A DNA stretch of 64,000 nucleotides from Piromyces finnis (Eukaryota; Neocallimastigomycota; Neocallimastigomycetes; Neocallimastigales; Neocallimastigaceae). The stretch covers positions 434,001 to 498,000 of the forward strand of contig MCFH01000020.1 of assembly GCA_002104945.1 (NCBI GenBank). Direction: 5' to 3'. The notes under the pieces were generated by a model. It saw only the letters and a program-made list of their open reading frames with translations. It did no database searches and had not been told where the DNA came from. Of this stretch, positions 1 through 12,421 are shown one piece after another. Numbering within the stretch: position 1 is the stretch's first letter; each line of letters opens with the position of its first letter. The position numbers and the translations under genes were made by a program.

Positions 1-467
1 ATAATATAGAACAAGCTATTAAAAATTTTAAAAATGAAGCTGAAGAGTTTAGTTTAATTAAGGATACAATGATAAAAATAAGGCATGATGCCAAAAATAG
101 TGTTCGTTTAGCATATCGAAAAGCGATAGAAATGGAAAATCAAGATATTGATGAAGAAAATGGTTTGAAAGAAAAGGTTATAGATAAAATGAATACCATG
201 GAAAAAGCGAATATTCCATTAATGGACCTAGAAATGTGGATAGATAAAATAGTAACTTGTTATGAAAGAGAATGTACAGTAAAGGAATATTTATTAAAAC
301 GCTTAAGAGAAGGTAGCCTTACTGAAACAACTGATTGGGATAATTGGAATAGTCGTTGGAATTCCCAGAGTTATTTAGATTTTAATCTTGAACAGGATAT
401 TCGTGAAAAAATTAAAGCTTATAAATTACTTAAGATATATGAGAGAGAAAAGGAAAAAGAAATTTAA
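1..467 (+). CDS. C-terminal exon of an unrecognised helical protein (5' end outside window)
   Basis: An open frame runs from the window edge (codon phase starting at base 3) to a TAA at 465-467, about 154 residues. The first ATG inside is at 69, but the frame is open upstream of it, so this is probably the last exon of a longer gene rather than a complete gene. The protein is rich in Lys/Glu/Ile with long amphipathic stretches, suggesting coiled coil or helical bundle, and has a Trp-rich patch (TTDWDNWNSRWN) near residue 115. No known domain is recognised. Base composition is clearly less AT-rich than the DNA that follows, supporting real coding sequence. It is convergent with MED16. Confidence 0.55.
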   Translation, partial: NIEQAIKNFKNEAEEFSLIKDTMIKIRHDAKNSVRLAYRKAIEMENQDIDEENGLKEKVIDKMNTMEKANIPLMDLEMWIDKIVTCYERECTVKEYLLKRLREGSLTETTDWDNWNSRWNSQSYLDFNLEQDIREKIKAYKLLKIYEREKEKEI

Positions 468-844
468 AATTTATTTTTTTGAACTAGTTTAATATTTTTA
501 TTTTTTTTTATTATTTTTTCCTCTGTCTATACTATCAAATAAACCAAATAAACAATAAATCATTATACTCTAATATTTTTCAATTTAATTTATTAATTAG
601 ATTATGATATTATATATAATATCCATAATAAAATAATAATAATACTAAATATAACATAGTATTTAAACATTAGATTGCAATTATTATATTTTATTATATA
701 TTTTTATTATTTATCTTTATTAAATTAAAATATACTAAATGGTGTTTTATCTTGATAGAAAACAAAACAAAGAAAAGTTCTAATTTTTTTTTTTTTTTTT
801 AATATATTGTAATCTTTAACATTAACAAAGTATATTTACTAGTA

Positions 845-878
<34 letters not shown>

Positions 879-983
879 GAAAGTGATTTAATTATTGACT
901 AAGATCATTTTTAAAATGTGTAAAAACAAAACATTTAAATATATAAACTGACTCGACTAGAAATGAGAATATACACAATAATT
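468..983. other. Convergent intergenic region
   Basis: Between the 3' ends of the first gene and MED16. It is AT-rich, with two long oligo-T runs near 786-800 and 850-878. No ORF or RNA gene is seen. Confidence 0.6.
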
Positions 984-3900
984 TTACCATTTTCTCCATC
1001 TGCCACCACATATACAATTTCTACCATATTTTCTATACCATGCTGCCTTTCCTCTAAAAATATAGAGATTTGTTCCAGAATTATTATTTTCTCCTCCAAC
1101 ACTAGGCATTATTAATTTTTTGATATTTTTAGAAGATTCTTTTTTATGTGGCTTTTTTTCATCTGTAATAAGATTGTATGGTAATATTAAAGAAAATCCG
1201 CTAAATTCATCTAAATGAGGAACTTCGCTGAAATGATAACATCTATTTTAAGTTTATATATAAACAAATATAAAATCATGAAGAAACTATTAATATCTTT
1301 TATTATCGATTAATCTATTAATTTCCTATTGTTATAACTGTCAATTTACCTTTCACATTGTCTTACTCCTGTAGCTCGATGTAAAGATGTCTTTGTAAGT
1401 ACATCAAATTGCTGAAGAATATTATTTTCTAAAATTGATATAATTTTTGATTTATAGGTGATATTTTCATTATAAATGTTTGGAGAAGTATTAATATTAA
1501 TTTCATTAAGTTCAACGATATCACTGAAGAAAGTATTTGAAAGATTATTAATTTGATAGTCATTTAGATTGGAGCTAATTTTTTTTGGTTCCTCAAGATT
1601 AATATTTTCAAACTTCTTGGATGTATTTTCTTTACTGAAACCTATACCATACAATTTTAATCCTACAAAATTTCTATAAATCATTCCTGAGGTGAGTTTG
1701 CTTACTTTTTCATGTTCAATATATGATACTTCTGATTGAGTAAAAAGATAGTTATATGCTTCAGCAATATTATTACTTAAGAATATCTTTGTAATATATT
1801 TATTGTATAATTCTTTAAGATCTTTTTTAATAAAGGACTCTAAATATGAAGGTATAGTTCCATTATAGATTAAATTCTTTATTTCACTAATTTGGAATTC
1901 TAAATCTAATATATAAAACATAAACCACAAATAGAGATTAATATATATATATATAAACCTTAATATTACATTTTTATAATATTGCATTATTTTGTAGAAA
2001 TTATATTGACATGTTATTTAGTATTATTTAAATAAATTATATTAATTTACCATTGTCTTTTTCTAGTGGTTTCAATAACATATCAATTTCGTATAACATT
2101 TTATTTAATTCATTTAAATCCATTTTATTTTTCAATAATATATTAATAAATTCACTTAAGTAATAATTTTCTTCTTCATAAGATAATCCTTCATGATCTG
2201 GGGTTTTTTTACCCATTGCTGAATTATGTTCATAAGTTGCATATACATTTATACCATATAAATTAATGTAATTTATTATTTTCATAAGCATTCTTCTTGA
2301 ATTAGAAAACAATATTAAGGATAAATAGTTTGGCTGATTGAAAAATTCTATTATTATATATATATATATTTATAAAAGTTTATATTAAAATATATAATAA
2401 TATTATTATCAAAGAGTAAGATTAAAAAAAAATAATAATCATATTAATATATATATATATTTTACCTTCAATTATTTCATCATTATTAAGTGTCTGTGAA
2501 TGATTTCTTTTATGATAGTTAATATTATACCATATATATATGTGCCTTAGTATGTGTTTACACAATTCAATGAACCAATAAGCAAGTGGTGCATTATAAT
2601 GATAACATTCTATTATATTATATATATTATATAAATTATATTTATTAATATTTATTACTTATTTTTATAATTGATTTAAATATTGAATACCTTTTTTAAT
2701 TATGCAATATTTTTCAAAAGATTCCTCAATTTTAAACATTGGTTTATCTATTTTTTATTATCAGTTATCAGTTATGAGACAATATAAAATGTTTATATTA
2801 AACATGATATTAATAAATTATTATTTTTATTTTAATTCTAACAATTAATGTTAAATTATCTTTATATTATTATATTATATATATATTACCTAAATATTCA
2901 TTGATTTTCCAAGGGTATACAAAATGATTTAAAAAGGATTGACCAATATAGTTTAACTGGATTAATATATTATTATTAAAAAATTGAATTTCTCTTGATG
3001 CAAAGTTCCTAAATATTTTGTTTTATTTATCACATATATATATTAGCATTCATATAATTATTAAAAGAGTTAATATGAATTTTATTTTTGTGTGTATTTT
3101 ACCTATTGAAAACCATTGAAACAATAAATGGTTGCCCTTCAATAGACATAGAGGTTGACGAGTCTTTTGGAAATTCAGATATTATATTATTATCACATAG
3201 CACAACGTTTTTATTATATTCATTAAAGAAGCAAACCAAAAAGTCTCCGATAAGATCTTTATTTTATCATATATATAATTAAAAATATAAAAATTAATTA
3301 TAAATTATTAAAATATTATTTTTTTCTTTAATAATATACCTTTATTTTCGAAATATTTTTTTATTTTCATAATGAAATAAATTATATCTTCATAATCGTC
3401 ATTATTTAAAATAGAAACTATTAATTGGGCAACTAATGTATTTATTAAATTATAATAATGTTCTATTATTGAATAAAATATTATTAATAATATGCATAAA
3501 TAAAATATGTGATTATGTGATTTAGTATATTTAATTAATTAATCAAATAAATAAATAATCATATTGTAATTTTTATAATCGATAATATTACCTTCTGAAT
3601 AAAAGCTTATATCAAATTTAGAAGCAATTTTATTTTTTGCAATCTTTTGATCTTCCCAACAAAACAATAAATCAATAATATTATCACCTTCACTTATTTT
3701 AAATTTTATATCATTAAAAGATTTTTCAAAAGTTACACCAATTAAACCATTAGGAGATAAAATTATTTCAGAAGTATAGTAATTATCATCATGCTGATTA
3801 TCTTGTGAATTAAATTTATAATCCATTATATCTTCCCCTTTTATTTCATTTAAGGTAATTGCTGAAGATAAATCATTATTTGCATTTTCTAAGTTTATAT

Positions 3901-6603
3901 CTTGATCCATTGGATCATCTTCAGTTTTGACTTTTTTTGAAATATCACTTGATAATTCTTTCACTATGTTTTTTAATTTAGCTTCTTGTTTTGAATTATA
4001 ATTTTTTAAAGCTTCAATTAATTTACTATCAATGTCGGGTATATTATTCTTAAAAATCCAGTCATAATAAGTTAATTGTTTTAATGTATCACTATTGTGT
4101 CATAATAAGATGTTTATTAATATTAATAGCTAGAAACAATTTAAATGTAGTAATTTACTTAATTATCTTACCAATCTCTTAATTCAGAAGTTCCATTTTC
4201 GTATTGAATCAATAATATATGTTTATTAAATGAATTTGTAATAATTTTTATGTATTGAGGATATGTTTTTTTGTATTCGAAATTTGCATTAAGCTTCCAG
4301 GTCTATTGTTTAATTTGAATAATAAACGATTAATATATTGTTACATTTTAAAAATATCTATTGTTTTATTTGTTTATATTAGAATTCCTTTTCCCAAATA
4401 AAAATTTACCTTGTTATTAAATAATAAATCATTAAATGGTGAATTACCATTATCCCAACCAATTCCTGCAGTGATATCCATATCATCAGATAAATCAAAT
4501 GTATATATATAACCACCAAATTCTTTATTCTTTTTTAATATAAATATAGTTTAATTTATAATAATATAATTTATATGGAAAATATATTAATACATCAATT
4601 TTTTTTTATATTTTTAGTTCATTAATATCTCATGTTAATATTAGTAAAAACTATACCATATCCTTATTATTAATTCCAAAAGATAAAAGCATTTTTTTTT
4701 CATTTATTAATTGAATATTCATTAATTTAAAATTCTTGTTCATATTTTCAATTGAATCAAATTTTAATCGTGATAATTGTCTTCCATTTATTAGGTTTTT
4801 TTCTGTAACAACAACAACAATAATAATGAGATATTTTATATTACTAAAATGATGATATGAAAATAAATAATATATAAAATCTTATAAACATACCAAAATT
4901 GATATTAAGGGAAACATTATATAATATAATATGATTAGGTGATAATTCTGAACAATAAACGATATATGAAAGAGAATTATCTATATAATAAAAGATATCA
5001 TGAAATGGTTCCATTATTTTAATTAAATTAGTTATTATTAACAAATATTTCTATATATTAATTAGGGACATTATTAATATAAATTTCCTTTACCACTTCC
5101 TAAATAACATGATGAATGAGTAATGACCGGATTCTTCTTTTTTATTTTTTCAAATTCTGAAAATACAGTATTATACTTTTGAACTACTTCATTTTCATTT
5201 TTCATTATAATAGTAACCTTTATTTATTATATAATTTAATAAATTTTATTGTTGTAATTAGTAATTGTTTTGAATATATTAAAATTATGGTAAATTTGTG
5301 AATCATCCATTTTTACTATAGAAAATTAAATTAAAAATATCTTTTAATTAATTTACATACTTCTCCATTATCTGTCAATACAGCGAATGCTGTTTTATGG
5401 ATAGTTTCACTTCCAGATGTGCTATTAACATATTTTGATTCACTTGTTGGATCTATATTGAACTATCAAATTTTTTTTATTAACTATTGAAATTCATAAA
5501 ATATTATTTATATATATTATAGTTACTTTGACACTAGAATGTATCCAAGTAAAGTTAGAAACAGGTTTTTTCATATCGGAATTGTACCATATAGCCCATT
5601 CATTAATGAAATTCTTTGTATGTAATAAATGATAAAAATAAAAATATATATATAAAAATTAAAAAAAAAAAAAAAAAAACTTCAATTTCCCTTTTTTTAT
5701 TTTTTTCTATAATTTTTAATTAATTATTATTTATACTGAATTTTCGTATTTTTGTATATAAAAGAAAAATAATAATAAAAATTACTCTTGATTTCCATAT
5801 ACATAAATATCCATCTTTATCTATACTGGATAAATAATTTCCGTCATCACTCCAACTTAAATATATGATTTCTGATTTATGATAATGTGATGATTTTGCT
5901 ATTCTTGAGAATCCTGAAAGATCTGTTATTGTTTTATTTCTATTAAGAAATTTGTCTAAAGAGATTATTTCTTTAAATATATGAATTGAAGGAATGTAAC
6001 GACTTTAAGAATAAAGATATTAATATTATTATGATGTTAATATGTCATTAAATAAAATATAATATATTTATATACTGGTTTTCTTTTAATTTATTTCTTA
6101 CACTTTTTTATTGTCATCAATAGTTTTTACTAATGTTGAAATAGCAATTATATTTTGTTTTGACCATGCTATTTGACTAAATTAGTTTTATTTTTATTTT
6201 TTTTTTTTTAAATATAGAAAATAAAAACAAAATAATAATAATAAAAATAATAAAAGTTATTAATATAAATTGTGTTTTTTTTTTCTTTTCAATATTAAAA
6301 TTTAAACATTAATATTATTAAAAAAAAGTATCATATCAGGTCTATTTTTAAATATCATTTATCACTCGACAAAATTTTGTAGAAACAAAACTTTGGAATA
6401 TTATCAGATTATCAGTATAACAATTATATCCTCTTCTTATGTTTTAATCATTTACTTTTTTATTATTATAATAATAATGTTTATATATCTATATTATATA
6501 TATATATTTATTTTATTATAAATATTAACCATTCTTTTAAACCGTCGCATAATTTATTATATAGTTCATATTTCAAATTATTACTTTTTTTATTCGTATT
6601 CAT
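984..6603 (-). CDS. MED16: Mediator complex subunit 16 (tail module)
   Basis: Start ATG at 6603-6601; TAA at 986-984. About 19 exons are recognisable, approximately 6603-6530, 6177-6103, 6002-5787, 5614-5525, 5466-5361, 5210-5090, 5033-4887, 4803-4660, 4535-4412, 4302-4172, 4087-3593, 3448-3341, 3260-3105, 3007-2890, 2750-2689, 2606-2466, 2330-2043, 1908-1353 and 1227-984. The N-terminal half is WD40-like (SQIAWSKQNIIAIS; IYLSWSDDGNYLSSIDKDG; an ILSPNG strand). The middle and C-terminal part is helical (LAYWFIELCKHILRHIYI). The last exon ends WYRKYGRNCICGGRWRKW, matching the family's hallmark C-terminal W...C.CGG.W motif, preceded by a Cys in VRQCER. MED16 bridges transcription activators to RNA polymerase II in the Mediator tail. 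The sequence is diverged, so the call rests mainly on the C-terminal motif plus the WD40-then-helical layout. Exon edges are approximate. Confidence 0.7.
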
Positions 6604-6823
6604 CTATTAGTTTCTATATACTGTTATACAATAAATTTTTAATAATTTTAACTATTAAAATAAAAAGATTAAAGAAATATTGAAAATTTAATTTTTTATT
6701 GCTAAATAAAATTTTATCATATATAAAAATTTAATTAAATATTTGTATAAATAAAATTTTAAAAAATATTGATAATTTTTTTTGTAGAACAAGGATTTTT
6801 TAAAATTTAAAAAATTATATAAA
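6604..6823. promoter_or_regulatory. Divergent promoter between MED16 and TBCB
   Basis: The 220 bp between the start codons of two genes transcribed away from each other must hold both promoters. It is nearly pure A/T. No TATA box or factor site stands out above the background. Confidence 0.5.
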
Positions 6824-8431
6824 ATGATTTCTTTTGGAACTAATCAATCAGTTGTTCAACTTGATAGTAAGCCAGTTGTAACAGTATTTGTTACATGTGA
6901 AAGTAGTTCTTCTGAAAGAAGATTTAATAAAGACATTACTATTGGTAGTTTAAAGGTAATAATAATAAAAAAATTATTGAATGAGTCTGATTTTTATATC
7001 AATATTCAATCCAAAAAATAGCAATAAAAACAAAAACAAAAAACAAACATTAAATAATACCAATATCATTAAGAATTAATGAATGAATAAATATAAGATT
7101 TTTATAATTTAAAATTTTATTTATAAAAAGAAATTTTTGTATTTTTTTTACAGTAATTTTATATTATAAAATTCGTAAATATTTATAATATTTTTCATGC
7201 GTTCTTTGGAATATACTTATAATTATTTTTTTTTATAATTATTTTTATTATTTTATTATAAACAAATTATTTTTATTAAAGAATAAAGAATAATAAAACA
7301 CTTAAAATATATTAAAGGAAAACAATATTTAATGATTTTTTTTTTTTAAATTAATCAAAATAGGAAAGACTTGAACCAATTACAGGTATTCCAATGGCTA
7401 CTATGCAAATTAAATTATATGATAGAAACGATCAATTTGTATGTACTTTAAATGATAATGACAAAAAACTTGGCTTTTATTCTGTAATGGATTATGGTAG
7501 ACTTCAAGTAAGTAGTTTTTTTTTTTTAAAAAAATATATTTATCTCCTTTTTTATATTATTTAAGGTTTATTAACCTTTTAACTTTTTTTTTTTTTTTTT
7601 TATCTAAAGGTTGATGATTTAAACCCATACAGAATAAAGAATGAATGGACAGATGTTTCTCAAGTTAAGAAGTTTGAAATTTCTGAAGATGAATATAATA
7701 AGAGAAATGGTAATTATTAAATAAATAATTAAAATATTTTGCTGAGATTATTAAATATAAATATTTTAATGGTAAATTTTATAATTATTAATTATAACCG
7801 TTATTCTTCGTCTTTATATATCTATAATAAAATAATGATAATAACAATAATAAAAAAATAAATATGAAAAAAATAAAAATATAAATAGATTCTGTTAGAC
7901 ACTTTTTACAAAAAAACAAGTTAGGTCAATATTCAGTAGAAAACCAACGTCATCTAGAAAAGGAAAATGACCCAGAAGGTTATTTCGAAGAAGCACAACA
8001 AATCAAGGTTGGTGATCGTTGTGAAGTTAATGCTGAATCTAAAACTGGTATGCCAAAGAGAGGTACTGTTAAATATGTTGGTAAAACTGAATTTAAACCA
8101 GGTTACTGGATTGGTATTGCCTATGATGAACCACAAGGAAAACATAATGGAACGTAAGTAGTATTAATAAGTGGATAAAAATACAGAGTATATATAGGAT
8201 AAAAAATATTGTTTATATAGAAATTGTGATTTTATATAATACAACATTTAATGAAAATTATTGTATTCTAATTATTTTATTTTTAATATATAAAATGGAA
8301 GTGTTCAAGGTAAATCCTATTTTTCTTGTTTACCAAAGTATGGCGTTTTTGTTAGACCAAATAAAGTTACAGTTGGTGATTTTCCAGAAGAAGATTTTGA
8401 TTTTGATGATGATGATTTAGATGAATTATAA
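6824..8431 (+). CDS. TBCB: Tubulin-folding cofactor B (CAP-Gly protein)
   Basis: Five exons join in frame: 6824-6955, 7364-7507, 7610-7709, 7889-8153 and 8302-8431, giving 256 residues, normal for the family. Introns have GTAATA/GTAAGT-like donors and AG acceptors. The N-terminal third ([17 protein letters not shown]...[15 protein letters not shown]) is the ubiquitin-like domain typical of cofactor B. The C-terminal part is a CAP-Gly domain ([35 protein letters not shown], then a [17 protein letters not shown] strand). The protein ends in an acidic tail DDDDLDEL, comparable to the C-terminal acidic DE-hydrophobic tail used by TBCB to contact TBCE. Its role is to bind alpha-tubulin after CCT and, with TBCE, support alpha/beta dimer assembly or disassembly in the cytosol. 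Confidence 0.93.
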
Positions 8432-8437
8432 ATGCTC

Positions 8438-8471
<34 letters not shown>

Positions 8472-9137
8472 GTTCAATTGATAACTAAATTTTAACAAAA
8501 TATTAATCTATTATTCTCAGAAAAAATATTATTAGATATTAAACGAATATAATATTTTTAAATATTAATAATAATTATCAAATATCTTTAAAAAAAAAAA
8601 AAAAAACTATGTAAATAATTTAATTTAATAATAATCATAAAATAAAACAATCACATACAAAATGTATATTTTTTTTTTTTTTTTTTTTTATTTTTTATTA
8701 AATTTATTTGTTTTTAAAAAATAGAAATTTATCTATTTTATTTATTTGTTTATTATTGTTATTATTACTATTGTTATTATTAATATATTTTTTATATCGT
8801 GGTTTTTGTTATTATTTTTATTTACACATTTATATAAGTTATTAAATAATACTATTTTTCATTTTCAAAAAGGAAGAAAAGTTTGAATAAAATAATAATA
8901 AAGAAGAAATTTTTTTTCTATATATACCTATTGATGAAAATTATTTGTATTTTTCTTTTCTCTATTTTTTCTTATTCAACTATTAGTCCTTTAATAATTG
9001 AAACTATTTTAAAACAAAAAATATAATTTATATAATATTATCTTATTAAATTAATAATATTGATTTATAAATTAAGGTATTATTAAATATAATAATTTTA
9101 ATAAAACGTTTCAGTAGTTTTAGCTTGTTATATAAAG
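8432..9137. other. Convergent intergenic region
   Basis: Between TBCB and the RhoGAP gene. It starts with a T15/A17 palindromic run (about 8439-8470) that could act as a terminator-like or hairpin element. The rest is AT-rich with no coding signal. Confidence 0.5.
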
Positions 9138-12100
9138 TTAATTAGCAATAACAGTATCATCAGCCTTAACTTCTGCTTTTTCATTTTTTTCATTAACTAA
9201 TTCATCCTTTTCAACGGTTTCTTCAACCTTGTCTATTATTTCATTTTCAATTTCAGATGATGGTGTCTTTTCTTCAATTTCAGATATATTCTTTACAGTT
9301 TCATTGCTATCAACTTCTTTAGTCTCTGGTTCTTCTGGTTTATCTTCTGGTTTATCTTCAAATTCTTCAGTATCCTTTGGTTTTTCTTCAATATCTTCTA
9401 ATGTTAAGTTAGCCTTTTCAACAGCTAAAGCTTCACTATCATTTAAAACTAATGATGCTCTAAATGTTGAGGTAGCTTTATCAATAGTAGCTAATACTTC
9501 TTCTACAATTTTTGTTTATAAAAAATTTTCATTAATTATTTAAATTTAATATTACTTAAATTTAATTTTATATTATATATATATATTTTATTTAATTCTT
9601 ACGAGTTTGGTCTTCTTCATCATCTTCACCATTTCCATTTTCAGCATTTAAGTTTACATCTTCAGATTGTGGTCTTTGTGGAGATTTAGTACTCATTTTA
9701 TTTCTTGCTAATGTGAATCTTTCTGGGAAGATGTCAGTATAGTAGAAGATTAAATCTTTAACTAATCTTGAAGTATGTTTATCATTTATAGTAATGATGG
9801 ATTCAGTCCATGGTCTTAATATTAAATGGGCTATGCTATAAGATAATCCACTAATAAATTCATCTTCAAATGATAAGCCTTCTACTAAATTATGTAAATG
9901 TTTCATAATACATGCAAGAGTTTCATAATATGGTGGTGATAAAGTATATAATAAACGTTCAATAGATGTAACTCTATTTCTTAAATCATTATTTTCAGAA
10001 CCGGAGTAAAGCATTTTGAAGGATTCATACATATCACCAGCAATTAAAGATATTGGTAATTCTTGAAGGAATAATTTTAAAACTGCAACAATAACTGGGA
10101 CCTTGAAATTCTTTAAAATCTTTAAAGTAATTTTTTGTGTATTTAATCTATTTCTTAATTCGTAAACCTCACCAATAAATGGTCTTGGGCCTAACCACAT
10201 CCTTCTTTCCATTTCAATTGGTGTTAATTTTTCAATATTTTCATCAATACCCTCAACGATCTCCTGTTTTTCACATAATACCTTAACAGTTTTAGTAATA
10301 GCACTTAAACACTTTTTAACAATAATTGGAACATTAGTACCATTAGACATGACTAATTGATCAAGGAATACCCCAAAGGTTTGGAAATGTCCTGGACTAT
10401 AATAATATGATTCATAGATAGTAACTGGAATGTGAGTAGTACCTGTTCTACATTGATTAATAACTTGGTTTAAATCACGTTCTGGTTGAATAGTTTCTAA
10501 GAATAACTTATCATGTTCAAATAAAACTTGGTTAACCAAAACTGATTTTGATTCTAAGTCAATCATAGCAGCAACAGCATTTCTAATAATTCTTATACGC
10601 TCATATTCAATATCTTCAATTTTGACTAAATAAGCATACATTTCACATTCAATGTTACATCTTGTGGTTTCAACAGTTTTAACAGCGTTCTTATAGATAT
10701 AATCAGTACGTTCAACATCTCTCTTTGCTTTTTTATGAGGTGCTTCACCTTCCATAGTAGTTTTCTTCCATACATAACTACCATTAAAGGAGAATGGTTG
10801 TTTGGAAATACTTCTGGTACCAATAAAACCCATTTTTAATAAATCTTGAGCGGCCATTATAGCATCATCTTTTGACATATCTAAAAATCTTTTCATTATA
10901 AAACGAACGATATCTTCACCAGCCATAGCTTGGTAATTTCCAATCCAAGATGACACAGTTGTTAATGGTATTTCATGTTGCATTTTTAAAAGTAATGAAT
11001 TTAATTCTTCAATAGTCATATTTCTTGGACCAATTGGAATCATAGCATCTAAAGCAGGAAAATCCATATTATCTAAACTATAATATGGGGTTCCAATAGT
11101 ATTTCTTAAGTTATTAAATTGTTCTGAAATTTCACAACTTTGATAATACTCAGCTTTTGTATATTCCAATTCATCTTTTTGTTTTTGCAAAGTGTTAACC
11201 ATATCTATAATTTCTTGAGTTTTCCTCTGGGAAAACTTTCTATTAGCTTCTTGATATTTTAATAAAGGAGTTAAAACGTATTCCTTCATAGCATCAGCAA
11301 TATTTTGTCTTGAATGGCCATAATTAATTAATTCTTTTTTAATATTTAAATATGATTGATAAACTGAAGATGTATCTTCACTTGAAACATCTTCATAGTG
11401 ATTTCTACTATTTCCTAAATCAATTAAATCGTATGCATAGTTTTCTTCTAAATTAATTCTTTTCTAAAATTTCAATTTTTCATATTATATAATTAATAAT
11501 AAAAATTATTAATTACAAAAAGAAATTTATAATGATATTTTTTTATAAATTTATCTTATTAATTATATATAATAATATGTTTTAATATATATTAATTACC
11601 TTAACAAAGGAAATAAGTTCATCAACTTCATTAATTCCTTTTTCAATTTTTTCTTATAATTTAAATATCAATACAAAATAATATAGTATATAATTAATAA
11701 TTATTATATAAATTCACTATAATTTAACTTTTTTTATTTATATATTTATTTTTTTTGTAATTCTTTAAGGAATATAATATATATATTCAAAAAATAAATA
11801 AATAATAATAATAATAATAATAATAAAGTTATACGATTGTATTTAATTTACTTTATTATTTATATTAAATTATATCATTTTTATTTTCTAGCATTTTATT
11901 AAGCTACTTTTATTAATAATTCATTTACTATTACGAAATCGAGAAATATATAATTTTTTATTATATTATTCTAATTTGAATTTTTACTTAAATATATACT
12001 TTTTTTTTATCCTTATTTTGTTTATAAAATTATATTTGACTAAAATTTATAGATTTATTGTTTTTCTTAATTTATAATAATAATGTTTTATTATTATTTT

Positions 12101-12421
12101 TAATATCATTAATAAAGAGAAAGAGTAATATTAAATATTTCTTAATTAGGTTCACATTCAATACTTTTATGCTTTAACAATATTCAAATTTAATGAAGAA
12201 TTTTTTATAAAAATGTTTTATGTCTATCAAAATTTTATTAAACTTTTTTATCCTTTCGTCAATCTTTAAAAAAACAATTCTTTATTATTATTTGCGTAAT
12301 TATTTTTTATTATAGAAGCAATAAAACATTATTGATATTTACTATTTATAGTACGAATACCAATTGTAGTATCTTTGGTATCATAGGCCCAAAAACAATC
12401 AGTGAAATGCTTTTGTAACAT
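9138..12421 (-). CDS. RGD2: Rgd2-type F-BAR/DEP/RhoGAP protein
   Basis: Four exons join in frame: 12421-12355, 11652-11600, 11463-9603 and 9502-9138, giving 781 residues. Exon 1 (FTDCFWAYDTKDTTIGI) and exon 2 (KIEKGINEVDELISFV) form the start of an F-BAR domain, continued by KRINLEENYAYDLIDL. A DEP domain follows around residues 200-290 (GEDIVRFIMKRFLDMSKDDAIMAAQDLLKMGFI) and a RhoGAP domain around 400-640 (IVKKCLSAI, LKLFLQELPISLI). A Glu/Lys/Pro-rich acidic tail of about 120 residues is encoded mostly by exon 4. This domain order is that of yeast Rgd2 and S. pombe Rga8, which bind curved plasma membrane and switch off Cdc42/Rho GTPases in polarity and cytokinesis. The usual GIFRxSG arginine-finger loop is altered (WLGPRPFIGEVYELR), so catalysis needs testing. 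Intron 1 is long (about 700 nt). Confidence 0.88.

Noticed and set aside
9229-9543. Plus-strand Ser-rich frame of 104 residues
   Set aside because: It is antisense to the acidic last exon of the RhoGAP gene, which joins in frame to the preceding exon.
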